Of a stretch of 64,000 nt of DNA, positions 8,379 through 18,730 are shown in pieces. Position numbers and translations under genes: made by a program. The DNA is from Rhodoferax sp. Lineage in GTDB: Bacteria > Pseudomonadota > Gammaproteobacteria > Burkholderiales > Burkholderiaceae_C. The number at the start of each line of letters is the position of its first letter. Position 1 is the first letter of the stretch. The notes below the pieces were generated by a model. It made no database searches. It saw only the letters and a list, made by a program, of their open reading frames with translations, and was not told where the DNA came from. Location: positions 62,001 to 126,000 of the forward strand of contig JACKLL010000001.1 in assembly GCA_024235935.1 (NCBI GenBank), read 5' to 3'.

Positions 8379-10256
8379 ATGCAGGACGAGCAGTTCGAGA
8401 TCCTGGCCTTCGTGCAGCAGCACGCCCCGTTCAAGGACCTTCCGCTGGATGCGCAACAGCAGGTGGCCTGTGCCATCGACGTGCGCTACGTCAAGGCCGG
8501 GACCTCGATCGTCGAATTCGGCCAAGAGGCCGTAGCCCTGCACATGGTGCGCAGCGGCGCTGTCGAGGTATTGCGGCGCGACGGCAGCCTGTACAACCGG
8601 CTGACCGAAGGCGGCTACTTCGGCGAGTTCGGCCTGCTGCACCGCAAGAAAGTGCGCTTTCCGGCACGCGCACTGGAAGACAGCTTGCTGTACCTGGTGC
8701 CGGAGCCGGTGTTCAGCGCACTGTTCGAGAGCAACGAGCAGTTCGCGGACCAGGTTGCCACCGAGGACCACATGCGACTGCGCCAGGTGGTGTCACGCCG
8801 CGAGGAGGCTCACCAGCTGACCTCGGTGGCGATCGAGAGCCTCGTCAGCCGAGCCCCGGTGGCCCTGCCGCCGTCGGCATCGGTACTGGACGCGGCCCGG
8901 CACATGACCGATGCCGGTGTCTCGTCGCTGCTGATCGTACAAGCGGCAGACATGGACCATCCGGAGGGCCGGATGGTGGGCATCGTGACCGACCGCGACA
9001 TCCGCACGCGCGTTGTCTGCCAGGGGCTCGGATACGACACACCAGTAGCCGACGTGATGTCGACCGGTCTGATCACGGTGCAACACGACCAGCGGGTATT
9101 CGAGGCCATGCTGCAGATGCTGCGCCACAACGTGCACCATTTGCCGGTGCTGCGCAAACACGTTCCGATCGGCATCATTGCGCTGGCGGACGTGGTGCAC
9201 CACGAGTCGCGCAACAGCCTGTTCGTCGTGGGCAGCATCTTCAAGCAGACCGATGTGGACGGACTGGCTGCACTGACCGGCGAGGTCCATGCCAGCTTTG
9301 CCCGCATGGTCCGGGAAGATGCCAGCTCGCGCATGGTGGGCAGTGCGATGGCCGCAATCGGGCGCAGCTTCAAGCAGCGGCTGCTGGAACTGGCAGAGCA
9401 GAAACTCGGCCCTCCACCCGTGCCCTACTGCTTTCTGGCCCTGGGCTCGATGGCCCGGCACGAGCAGCTGGTGGTCACCGACCAGGACAACGCGCTGATC
9501 CTGGACAACAGTTTCGACGCCGCAAGGCACGACGCCTACTTTCAACAACTCACCGCGTTTGTCAGCGATGGCCTGGCGCGCTGCGGCTACACCTATTGCA
9601 GCGGCGGCATCATGGCCACCAATACCCGCTGGCGCCAGAGCCTGCGCGCCTGGGAAGACTGCTTCACCGACTGGATCGAAAAACCCAGCGCCGAGTCGCT
9701 GCTCTCGGCCAGCATCTTCTTCGACCTCGACGGGGTCTGGGGTCGCATCGATTTTGCCGAGCGCCTGCGCCAGCTGATCGCGACCAAGGCCAGGGGGAAC
9801 TCGCTGTTCCTGGCCTGCATGGCGCGCAATGCCTTGCTGCGCACGCCGCCGCTGGGGTTCTTCAAGGATTTTGTCGTCGAGTCCGACGGGCGGCACAGCA
9901 AGGCCATCAACCTCAAGCGGCGCGGCACGGCGCCCATGGTCGACCTGCTGCGTGTCCATGCGCTGGCCGTGGGCTCGCAGGCCCGCAACTCGTTCGAACG
10001 GCTGGACGACGTGATCGCGGCCCAGGTGCTGGCGCCGGGCCGCGGCCCGGACCTGCACGATGCGCTGGAATTCATCTCGACCGTACGCATCCGCAACCAG
10101 GCCAGCGACCTGCAGGCCGGTATCGAACCCGACAACAGCATCGAGCCGGACAAGTTGTCCGATTTCGAGCGCAAGAGCCTGCGCGACGCGTTCCAGATCC
10201 TGGACAACGCGCAGTCCTACCTGAAGTTCCGCTACCAGCCCGGTCGCGCCAACTGA
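8379..10256 (+). CDS. cNMP-binding/CBS/DUF294 nucleotidyltransferase-like regulator
   Basis: This 625-residue cytoplasmic signalling protein has four parts. A Crp-type cyclic-nucleotide domain (about 10-130) contains GGYFGEFGLL. A CBS pair (about 145-270) contains MVGIVTDRDIRTR and IGIIALADVVHHES. A GlnD-like DUF294 nucleotidyltransferase (about 290-430) contains GSMARHEQLVVTDQDNAL, keeping the G-S and D-x-D metal motif. A DUF294 C-terminal domain follows. Proteins of this architecture usually sit beside a solute transporter and a DEDDh exonuclease, as here. Role in controlling the BCCT transporter is inferred; the reaction catalysed is not known to me. Confidence 0.9.
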   Translation: MQDEQFEILAFVQQHAPFKDLPLDAQQQVACAIDVRYVKAGTSIVEFGQEAVALHMVRSGAVEVLRRDGSLYNRLTEGGYFGEFGLLHRKKVRFPARALEDSLLYLVPEPVFSALFESNEQFADQVATEDHMRLRQVVSRREEAHQLTSVAIESLVSRAPVALPPSASVLDAARHMTDAGVSSLLIVQAADMDHPEGRMVGIVTDRDIRTRVVCQGLGYDTPVADVMSTGLITVQHDQRVFEAMLQMLRHNVHHLPVLRKHVPIGIIALADVVHHESRNSLFVVGSIFKQTDVDGLAALTGEVHASFARMVREDASSRMVGSAMAAIGRSFKQRLLELAEQKLGPPPVPYCFLALGSMARHEQLVVTDQDNALILDNSFDAARHDAYFQQLTAFVSDGLARCGYTYCSGGIMATNTRWRQSLRAWEDCFTDWIEKPSAESLLSASIFFDLDGVWGRIDFAERLRQLIATKARGNSLFLACMARNALLRTPPLGFFKDFVVESDGRHSKAINLKRRGTAPMVDLLRVHALAVGSQARNSFERLDDVIAAQVLAPGRGPDLHDALEFISTVRIRNQASDLQAGIEPDNSIEPDKLSDFERKSLRDAFQILDNAQSYLKFRYQPGRAN

Positions 10257-10264
10257 GCACCCAC

Positions 10265-11014
10265 GTGCTGCATGCCGGACTGCTGCGCCCACCCGGAGCC
10301 GGGGACAAGCCACCGCCGGTGGACTGGGTCACGCGTTTTCGCGAACTGCAGCAAAGCGCCCGCGATCCGCGCCTGAAGGCCTATTACGCGGCCGGCATGG
10401 TGGGCGCCGACACGCCGCTGGCCGACACCCCGCTGATGGCATTGGACGTCGAAACCACCGGCCTCGACCCGGTGCACGACGGCATCGTCTCGATCGGCCT
10501 GGTGCCGATGCGGCTGGACATCGTGCGCGCCAGCGCCTCGCGTTACAGGCTGCTCAGGCCCCGGGTGCCGCTGGGCGCCGAATCCGTGACCATCCACGGC
10601 ATCACCGACACGCAGATCGCCTCGGCCCCCGATCTGGACGAGATTCTGGGCGAACTGCTGCAGGCCATTGCCGGCCATGTGCTGGTGGTGCATTGCAGCG
10701 CCATCGAACGCCAGTTTCTCGACGGCGCACTGGCGCCGCGCATCGGCGAGCGGATCGCGTTTCCGGTCATCGACACGATGGAACTCGAGGCACGGCTGCA
10801 CCGCGGCCAGCGCCCCACTTTGTGGGACCGGTTGCGCGGACACCGGCCTGCAAGACTGTCGATCCGGCTGGCCGCGAGCCGGGCCCGATATGGCCTGCCG
10901 CGTTATCGGCCGCACCATGCGCTGACCGACGCGCTGGCGTCGGCCGAACTGCTGCAGGCCCAGGTGGCGCACCGCTTCACGGCGCAGACACCGGTACGCG
11001 AACTCTGGACCTGA
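10265..11014 (+). CDS. 3'-5' exonuclease, DnaQ-like DEDDh family
   Basis: The protein has about 249 residues and one RNase T/DnaQ fold. Exo I is ALDVETTG with Asp61 and Glu63, Exo II includes the acidic residue in the HCSAIERQFLDG region, and Exo III is HHALTDALASAELL with the His and Asp of DEDDh. All metal ligands appear present. The start is a GTG at 10265, nine bases after the DUF294 stop; no ATG is available before the fold begins. Linkage of this nuclease type to DUF294 genes is common, but the biological reason is unclear. Confidence 0.85.
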   Translation: MLHAGLLRPPGAGDKPPPVDWVTRFRELQQSARDPRLKAYYAAGMVGADTPLADTPLMALDVETTGLDPVHDGIVSIGLVPMRLDIVRASASRYRLLRPRVPLGAESVTIHGITDTQIASAPDLDEILGELLQAIAGHVLVVHCSAIERQFLDGALAPRIGERIAFPVIDTMELEARLHRGQRPTLWDRLRGHRPARLSIRLAASRARYGLPRYRPHHALTDALASAELLQAQVAHRFTAQTPVRELWT

Positions 11015-11036
11015 AGGCCGGTTCGCGACCGCGGGC

Positions 11037-12251
11037 TCACAACACGTCCGACAGCCGGGCGCTGGCGACCCGCGTGGTGCGCCACCAGAGCTCGGTGTTC
11101 GCCGTGCGATGCAGCAACAGCTGGTAGGCCAGAGGCTCCAGCGGCGTTTCGCTTGGCTCGGCGAGCAGCACATGGCGCGTGCCGGCCGAGCCTGCGTCGT
11201 CCTCGATCCGCGCCACCCAGTCCAGATCGACCAGCGCCTGCAGCGTCGACTCGACGCCCAGCACACTGACCCGCAAGGCCTTGGCCAGTTGCGCCGCCGT
11301 CAGCCCGTGGGCGGCCGTCGAACGGGCCTGCAGCAGCAGGCGCATGATCTCGAGCGCGCGCTGGAACCGCCAGCCAGGCCCCTGGTCGCGCTGCACGACG
11401 CCCGACAGCAGGCTGGGCAGATACGCGGTGATCACCGCACCCAGCAGCACGATGACCCAGGCTAGGTAGATCCACACCAGCAGGATAGGCACGGTCGCAA
11501 ACGTGCCGTACACCACCGAGTAGGTCGGCACCATGCCCAGGTAGATGACCAGCAGCTTCTTGGCCAGTTCCATCACCAGCGAGGCGAAGATGCCACCGGC
11601 CCAGGCATGCGGCCACCGGACACGGGTATTGGGCACGTAGTAGTACATCGCCGCTGCACCGCCGGCCAGGATGGCGAACTGCACCGTGTCCAGCAGCAGC
11701 GTCAGCCCGCCCAGGGCGCCGCCGGTCAGGCCGCGCGACACCGTCACCGCATACGAGGTCATCGTGATGCTGGCACCCAGCACCAGCGGCCCGAGGGTGA
11801 GCGCAGCCCAGTAGACCAGGATGCGCTGCGCCAGCCGGCGCCTGCGGCGCACGCGCCAGATGCCGTTCAAGGTGCGGTCGATGGTCAGGATCAGCGCCAG
11901 CGCCGTCGCCAGCAGGAACACCAGGCCCACGCTTCCCAGCTGGCTGGCCTGGCGGGCGAACTGGGTCAGGTAGCCCAGCACCTGGCGGGCAATCGCATCG
12001 GGCACCAGGTTGTCGACCAGCCAGCGCTGCAGCACCACCTGCAGCTTGCCGAACATCGGAAACGCAGTGAAGATCGCCAGCGCCACGGTGAATAGCGGCA
12101 CCAGTGCAATGGTGGTGGTGAAGGTGAGGCTGCTGGCCGTCAGGCCCAGCCGGTCTTCGCGGAACCGTTCGCGCAGTGTCAGCGCGGTGTTTCTCCATGG
12201 GAAATGAAGGAAATCCGACAGGAGAGACTCGAGCGCAGGGGGCAATCGCAT
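11037..12251 (-). CDS. YihY/BrkB-family inner-membrane protein
   Basis: This protein of 404 residues has six predicted helices in the first 300 and a cytoplasmic tail resembling a winged helix (LTAAQLAKALRVSVLGVESTLQAL). Family motifs include the cytoplasmic LTFTTTIALVPLFTVALAIF helix start and YYYVPNTRVRWPHAWAGG. The old label ribonuclease BN for this family is wrong; the function is not established. The start at 12251 (MRLPPALESL) faces DUF2069 across 21 bases, so the two are divergently transcribed. The reading frame stays open well upstream, but that stretch overlaps the opposite-strand gene and lacks family similarity. Confidence 0.88.
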   Translation of the reverse strand: MRLPPALESLLSDFLHFPWRNTALTLRERFREDRLGLTASSLTFTTTIALVPLFTVALAIFTAFPMFGKLQVVLQRWLVDNLVPDAIARQVLGYLTQFARQASQLGSVGLVFLLATALALILTIDRTLNGIWRVRRRRRLAQRILVYWAALTLGPLVLGASITMTSYAVTVSRGLTGGALGGLTLLLDTVQFAILAGGAAAMYYYVPNTRVRWPHAWAGGIFASLVMELAKKLLVIYLGMVPTYSVVYGTFATVPILLVWIYLAWVIVLLGAVITAYLPSLLSGVVQRDQGPGWRFQRALEIMRLLLQARSTAAHGLTAAQLAKALRVSVLGVESTLQALVDLDWVARIEDDAGSAGTRHVLLAEPSETPLEPLAYQLLLHRTANTELWWRTTRVASARLSDVL

Positions 12252-12272
12252 GGCCGGTATGATGCCACCGAC

Positions 12273-12677
12273 ATGCAATCGAACGACAACACCATCTCCC
12301 TGACCCGCACGCTGGCCGTTGGCAGCCTGATCGGCATGATCCTGCTGGGCCTGGCCTGGGAGCTCTGGCTGGCCCCTTTGCGCCCTGGAGGCACCTGGCT
12401 GGCACTCAAGGTGCTGCCGCTGTGCATTCCGCTGGCCGGCCTGCTGAAGAACCGCATGTACACCTACCGCTGGGTCAGCCTGCTGGTGTGGCTGTACTTC
12501 ACCGAAGGTGTGGTGCGGGCCTGGGGCGACAAGCCACCGGGCAATTGGCTGGCCTTGGCCCAGGTTGTCCTGTGCCTGCTCCTGTTCACTGCCTGCGCAC
12601 TGCATGTGCGATTGCGCCTGCGCCACCGCACCGGCGCTTCTGCGGACCCCGTGCCCGCATCCGACTCCCCTTCCTGA
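12273..12677 (+). CDS. DUF2069 membrane protein
   Basis: This small inner-membrane protein of about 134 residues has four predicted helices, including LIGMILLGLAWELWLAP and LLVWLYFTEGVVRAW. The sequence WVSLLVWLYFTEGV is the part most typical of DUF2069. The function of the family is unknown. I chose MQSNDN at 12273; an in-frame start at 12204 would run into the divergent YihY gene. It precedes the FAD-linked oxidase by seven bases and is probably cotranscribed with it. Confidence 0.8.
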   Translation: MQSNDNTISLTRTLAVGSLIGMILLGLAWELWLAPLRPGGTWLALKVLPLCIPLAGLLKNRMYTYRWVSLLVWLYFTEGVVRAWGDKPPGNWLALAQVVLCLLLFTACALHVRLRLRHRTGASADPVPASDSPS

Positions 12678-12684
12678 CCACGAC

Positions 12685-14133
12685 ATGACCGAATCCGTAT
12701 CCGCCCTGCTCGAGGAACTGCGCAGCTGCGTCGGCGCACAGCATGTGCTGACCCATGACGACCCGGCCACCGACCTCTCGGCCTGGGAAGAGGACTGGCG
12801 CAAACGCAGCCACGGCCGCGCGCTGGCCGTGGTACGTCCAGGTTCCACCGAGGAGGTGGCGGCCGTTGTCGCGACCTGCGCACGGCTGCAGGCGGCCACC
12901 GGCGTCAGCATCGTGCCGCAAGGGGGCAACACCAGCATGGTCGTCGGTGCGGTGCCCGACGCGTCAGGTCAGCAGATCGTGCTCAACCTGCAGCGCATGA
13001 ACAAGATACTGGCGCTCGACGCCGGCAATTCGACACTCACGGCCCAGGCCGGCTGCGTGTTGCAGACGCTGCAGGACGCCGCCCGCGCCGCGGGATTCCT
13101 TTTTCCGCTGAGCCTGGCCGCCGAAGGCAGTTGCACGGTCGGTGGCAATCTGGGCACCAATGCCGGCGGAACCCAGGTGGTCCGCTACGGCAACACCCGC
13201 GAGCTGTGCCTGGGCCTGGAAGTGGTCACGCCGCAGGGGCAGGTCTGGAATGGCCTGTCGGGGCTGCGCAAGGACAATACCGGTTACGACCTGCGCAACC
13301 TGCTGATCGGCGCCGAAGGCACGCTGGGCGTCATCACCGCGGCGACGATGAAGCTGGTGCCGCTGCCGGCCGCGCAACTCACCGCCTGGACGGCGGTACC
13401 GTCGATGGAACATGCAGTGGCTCTGCTCGGCCTGGCGCACAAGACGCTGGGCGCGGGGCTCACCGGTTTCGAGGTCATGGGCCAGTACGCCCTGTCGCTG
13501 GTGGCGCGCCACATGCCGGCCTCCAGGGTGCCGCTGTACGAGGCCACGCCCTGGTGCGTGCTGCTGGAGGTGTCGGACCACGAGTCCGAGGCACACGCGC
13601 GCGCACAGTTCGAACGCCTGCTCGAAGCCGGCATGGAACAGGGCTGCATCACCGACGGCGTGGTCGCCGAAAGCCTGGCGCAGGCCCAGGCGCTGTGGCA
13701 GATCCGCGAGAACCTGCCGATGGCCCAGGCGATGGAAGGCCTGAACATCAAGCACGACATCTCGATCCCGATCTCGCGCATTCCGGAGTTCGTGGCCACG
13801 ACCGACGCCGCGCTGGCCCACGCGCTGCCCGGCATTCGCATGGTCGACTTCGGTCACCTCGGTGACGGCAACCTGCACTACAACGTGCAGGCGCCCGAAG
13901 GCGCGGATGCGGCCGCCTTCCTGCGTGCCAACGAGACCACGGTCAACACGATCGTGTTCGAATCGGTCACCCGCTTTGGTGGCTCGATCTCGGCCGAACA
14001 CGGCATCGGCAGCCTGAAGGTCGACAAGCTGCCCGGCTACAAGTCGCCTGTGGCGCTGGACATGATGCGCGCCATCAAGCGCGCGCTCGATCCGACCAAC
14101 CTGATGAACCCGGGGCGGGTGGTGCGGGTCTGA
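12685..14133 (+). CDS. FAD-linked 2-hydroxyacid dehydrogenase/oxidase (GlcD/D2HGDH family)
   Basis: This flavoprotein of 482 residues has a VAO/PCMH-type FAD domain followed by the FAD-oxidase C domain. PQGGNTSMVVGAVPD (about 80-95) and the SCTVGGNLGTNAGGTQVVRYG block (about 150-170) are pyrophosphate-binding signatures. The C-terminal half has HLGDGNLHYNVQ and the metal-site region GGSISAEHGIG. The family oxidises D-2-hydroxy acids such as D-lactate, glycolate or D-2-hydroxyglutarate. No GlcE/GlcF partners are adjacent, which favours a single-subunit dehydrogenase. Start MTESVSALLEELR is the only good ATG before the fold. Confidence 0.9.
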   Translation: MTESVSALLEELRSCVGAQHVLTHDDPATDLSAWEEDWRKRSHGRALAVVRPGSTEEVAAVVATCARLQAATGVSIVPQGGNTSMVVGAVPDASGQQIVLNLQRMNKILALDAGNSTLTAQAGCVLQTLQDAARAAGFLFPLSLAAEGSCTVGGNLGTNAGGTQVVRYGNTRELCLGLEVVTPQGQVWNGLSGLRKDNTGYDLRNLLIGAEGTLGVITAATMKLVPLPAAQLTAWTAVPSMEHAVALLGLAHKTLGAGLTGFEVMGQYALSLVARHMPASRVPLYEATPWCVLLEVSDHESEAHARAQFERLLEAGMEQGCITDGVVAESLAQAQALWQIRENLPMAQAMEGLNIKHDISIPISRIPEFVATTDAALAHALPGIRMVDFGHLGDGNLHYNVQAPEGADAAAFLRANETTVNTIVFESVTRFGGSISAEHGIGSLKVDKLPGYKSPVALDMMRAIKRALDPTNLMNPGRVVRV

Positions 14134-14138
14134 GGCCC

Positions 14139-14816
14139 ATGCCGACGCCGCACGAAATACCGCGAACCACGGCCATGCCCCACAACCTGCCCGACGGCCT
14201 GTTCGCCGACGACAACGGGGTTGTCCGCTGCACCTGGTGCCGGGCCACGCCGACCTACCGCGACTACCACGACAACGAATGGGGCTTTCCGGTGGCCGAC
14301 GACCGGCGGCTGTTCGAGAAGATCTGTCTCGAAGGCTTTCAGAGCGGCCTGAGCTGGATCACCATCCTGAACAAACGTGAGGCCTTTCGACAGGGGTTCG
14401 CCAACTTCGACATCGATGCGCTGGCCGGTTTCGGCGATGCCGATATCGCACGGTTGCTGCAGGATGCCGGCATCGTGCGCCACCGCGGCAAGATTGCATC
14501 CACCATCAACAATGCCCGGCAGGCCATCGCGCTGCGCGAGGAATGCGGATCACTGGCCGCGTATTTCTGGCGCTGGGAGCCCGAGCCTTCCACCCGTCCC
14601 CCCGTCCTGACGCGTGACGCGCTGCGCGCGCTGAGCACGTCGCCGGAGTCGATCGCCTTGTCCCGCGACCTCAAGAAGCGCGGCTGGAGCTTCGTCGGCC
14701 CCACCACCGTCTATGCCTTCATGCAGGCCATGGGCCTGGTGAATGACCATGTCGAAGGCTGTGCCACGCGCGAGCGCGCCCTGGCGGCGCGGCAGGACTT
14801 CCGTCCGCCCCGATAG
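14139..14816 (+). CDS. tag: DNA-3-methyladenine glycosylase I
   Basis: Tag excises 3-methyladenine from alkylated DNA. The Tag zinc site (Cys near the start, His after it, His and Cys at the end) is matched by CTWC at 31-34, His44 in YRDYHDNEWG, and the late DHVEGC. The base-binding face WITILNKREAFRQGF follows. Length is 225 residues from ATG 14139; starting at ATG 14175 (MPHNLPDG) gives a more typical N-terminus and is equally likely. It lies five bases after the FAD-linked oxidase and is probably part of the same transcript. No alkylation-response box was evident. Confidence 0.93.
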   Translation: MPTPHEIPRTTAMPHNLPDGLFADDNGVVRCTWCRATPTYRDYHDNEWGFPVADDRRLFEKICLEGFQSGLSWITILNKREAFRQGFANFDIDALAGFGDADIARLLQDAGIVRHRGKIASTINNARQAIALREECGSLAAYFWRWEPEPSTRPPVLTRDALRALSTSPESIALSRDLKKRGWSFVGPTTVYAFMQAMGLVNDHVEGCATRERALAARQDFRPPR

Positions 14817-14915
14817 GTGCGTAGTTGGCTGGCGCGGACCGGCCTGCCATTGCGCCGGTCATGCTGCTAGCATGGCGTGCAAGACGTTTCGCACACCGAA
14901 CCCCAGGAGACGCAC

Positions 14916-16538
<1,623 letters not shown>

Positions 16539-16709
16539 CACCCATGCTGGCGTTCGGCTGCCAGCGTCCATAGAGTGTCGAATTTCGTTACAGCACCCGC
16601 TGACTCCGCACGCATCGACAATCCCTCGACCGGAAAACGGGGTCAAAAAGTCCTGGAATACGTGTTTTTGTCCGCCAGATGTCAACAAATCGAGGCCGAT
16701 TCGCATCAC

Positions 16710-16725
16710 TGGTCTGGAATTTGCT
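16710..16725 (+). promoter_or_regulatory. possible sigma-54 (-24/-12) promoter
   Basis: TGG and TTGCT are placed with the invariant GG and GC dinucleotides ten bases apart (ctGGtctggaatttGCtg), about 74 bases before the PEP-CTERM start. Sigma-54 control of PEP-CTERM genes is known in exosortase bacteria with PrsK/PrsR. Only part of the consensus is met (TGG, G, TTGCT), so this is a suggestion. Confidence 0.4.
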
Positions 16726-16798
16726 GTCTGCAATGACGCAAACCGTGGTCGACCCGTCAAGCCGGGACAAGGCCGCATCATCCAGGAAGGACGGACAG

Positions 16799-17482
16799 AT
16801 GAAAGCGAACAGTTGGATCAAGGGCGGGCTGCTGGCCATAGCGGGATTGAGCAGCCCCGCATGGGCATTGCTGGACATCAACCCCGTACCGGTCGGGACA
16901 CTCACCTTCGAAGCGGCTTCCGGCGACGTCGGCCCCACCGACGTGATACCGGTCATGGTGCGGCTGACATTGGCCGACGACTCAGCCCCCTTCATGGGCC
17001 TCAATTCCGGCAACTACGAGGAATTCGCCAGCGTATTGCCCGAGGGCTTCCACATCGACTTTGCGTCGATCTCGTATTCGTTCACCCACGGGGGCACCTT
17101 TTCGACCAACGGAATTTCCGGGCCACCGTACGACTTCAGGTTCGCCAGCGATTCGCCGCTGGACAACGTGTCTCTGCAAGCGGGCGAATCCGCCACTTTC
17201 GAGTTCGGCCGCTTTACCCCCTCCAACGGGCCGGTCGCCCCAGGAACGTATTTCGGGAATCAACTCTCGGTCAATTTCGCATTCACCGACAATTCGCAAC
17301 CCGATCCCAATGCCCCCGTCGGTTCGCCGAATGGATGGACCACCTACCTGGCGGTTGCAAGCACCTGCAGCAATTGTTTCCAGCGAACGGTGGTGGCCGC
17401 CGTTCCCGAACCAGAAAGCTACGCCATGCTGCTCGCCGGCCTGGGGCTGATGGGCTGGATCGTACGACGCCGATCCACCTGA
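16799..17482 (+). CDS. PEP-CTERM sorting-domain exported protein
   Basis: This secreted protein of 227 residues has a Sec signal (MKANSWIKGGLLAIAGLSSPAWA). The mature part is acidic, rich in Ser, Pro and Asn, and predicted beta-rich. At the C-terminus VPEPESYAMLLAGLGLMGWIVRRR is a textbook PEP-CTERM signal: PEP, a hydrophobic helix, then arginines, recognised by exosortase for envelope transfer. A CSNC pair near residue 200 may form a disulfide. I start at 16799 because AGGAAGG precedes it; upstream in-frame codons give no signal peptide. No exosortase or EPS genes are in the window. It ends at a strong terminator. Confidence 0.88.
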   Translation: MKANSWIKGGLLAIAGLSSPAWALLDINPVPVGTLTFEAASGDVGPTDVIPVMVRLTLADDSAPFMGLNSGNYEEFASVLPEGFHIDFASISYSFTHGGTFSTNGISGPPYDFRFASDSPLDNVSLQAGESATFEFGRFTPSNGPVAPGTYFGNQLSVNFAFTDNSQPDPNAPVGSPNGWTTYLAVASTCSNCFQRTVVAAVPEPESYAMLLAGLGLMGWIVRRRST

Positions 17483-17520
17483 ATCGGGCGCCGCGCCCAT
17501 TACGCGCAGGCAGCGCAAGC

Positions 17521-17553
17521 AAGGCCTCTGCAGGCAGCTGCAGAGGCCTTTTT
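17521..17553 (+). terminator. Rho-independent terminator after the PEP-CTERM gene
   Basis: Two perfect 13-base arms (17521-17533 and 17538-17550) enclose a four-base loop, and the second arm runs into a short T tract. It lies 39 bases after the stop codon. It insulates the PEP-CTERM gene from the ABC-transporter operon that follows. Confidence 0.92.
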
Positions 17554-17685
17554 CATGCGCCCCGGACCACCCGGCAAGCATCAACCGCTCTAATTTCGGC
17601 ATCACGGATATAGAAAATTAATTCTTGCGCGTACACACAAGCGTCATCAGAATCAACTCCGACCTTCAACCCCAGGAGTATTTCC

Positions 17686-18708
17686 ATGCGTTCTTCTCCC
17701 GATCTGACCCGTCGCCGTCTACTCGCCGCAGGTGGTCTCGCCAGCACTGGCGCGCTCTTGTCCATACCGGCCCACAGCCAGGGCAAAGCCAGGGTCAGCA
17801 TGCAGCTGGGCTGGATTGCCGGTGGCAACCAGATCGGAGAAGTCGTGGCCAAGCGACTGGGGTACTACGACACCGAGGGCATCGACTTCTCGATCCAGCC
17901 CGGCGGTCCCAGCATCGACGGCGTGGCCATCGTGGCATCGGGTCGCAATGAGGTCGGCCAGGTATCTTCCAGCCCGTCCAACATGCTGGCGGTGTCGCAG
18001 GACCTGCCGATCCAGGTGTTCGCCACCGGCTTGCAGCAGCACCCCTACACCTTCTTCTCGCTGAAGAAGAACCCGATCCGAACGCCCAAGGATATGGTGG
18101 GCAAGAAGATCGGCATCCAGTCCACCGGCATGGTGCTACTGCGCGCGCTGCTGGCCAAGAACAAGATTGACGAGAAGTCGATGACCATCATCCCGATCGG
18201 CTCGGACATGACGCCGCTGCTGACCGGCCAGGTCGACACCGTCACCGGCTGGCTGACCAACACCACCGCGCTCAAGCCATTGGGCGCCGACCGCGTCGAC
18301 ATGCGCCTGTGGGACACCGGCGTGCACCTGTACGCGCTGCCCTATTACGCCCATACCGACACGATCCGCAACAAGCCGGAACTGCTGCAGCGCTTTCTGC
18401 GTGCCACTGCGCGCGGCTGGGCGTATGCCAACAAGAACCGCGACCAGGCGGTGGAACTGCTGATCAAGGAATATCCCAATCTGAACGGTCCCGACGAACG
18501 GGTCGCCGTCGATGCGCTGATGTCCTTCGCCTACAACGACCTGACCAACAAGAACGGCTGGGGCACGATGGACAAGGGCGTCTGGCAGGATCAGATCGCG
18601 CAGTACGCCAGCCTGGGCCAGTTCACCAAGCGCGTGCCCAAGGTCGAGGAAGTCATGACCATGGACATCCTCAACGCCACCCGCGAATACCGCCTGCGCA
18701 ACTCGTAG
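17686..18708 (+). CDS. ABC transporter substrate-binding protein, NMT1/SsuA-like
   Basis: This periplasmic protein of 340 residues begins with LTRRRLLAAGGLASTGALLS, a twin-arginine-type leader with cleavage near AHSQG. The mature part is one NMT1/THI5-like fold (VSMQLGWIAGGNQIGEVVAKRLGYYDTEGIDF), the family used for sulfonates, nitrate, pyrimidine precursors and aromatic or aliphatic acids. AGGAG precedes the ATG. It is the first gene of a transporter-plus-enzyme operon, so the ligand is probably the substrate of the CoA-dependent enzymes downstream rather than sulfonate or thiamine precursor; no TPP riboswitch-like sequence was found ahead of it. Confidence 0.88.
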   Translation: MRSSPDLTRRRLLAAGGLASTGALLSIPAHSQGKARVSMQLGWIAGGNQIGEVVAKRLGYYDTEGIDFSIQPGGPSIDGVAIVASGRNEVGQVSSSPSNMLAVSQDLPIQVFATGLQQHPYTFFSLKKNPIRTPKDMVGKKIGIQSTGMVLLRALLAKNKIDEKSMTIIPIGSDMTPLLTGQVDTVTGWLTNTTALKPLGADRVDMRLWDTGVHLYALPYYAHTDTIRNKPELLQRFLRATARGWAYANKNRDQAVELLIKEYPNLNGPDERVAVDALMSFAYNDLTNKNGWGTMDKGVWQDQIAQYASLGQFTKRVPKVEEVMTMDILNATREYRLRNS

Positions 18709-18730
18709 TCTGCCCGACTGCCCACCCGCC

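Noticed and set aside
9596..10264. Upstream extension of the exonuclease frame inside the DUF294 gene
   Set aside because: It is the +1 shadow of the DUF294 coding sequence; exonuclease similarity starts near 10265.
17560..17685. Possible TPP riboswitch ahead of the NMT1-type binding protein
   Set aside because: No CTGAGA or paired thi-box core was found.
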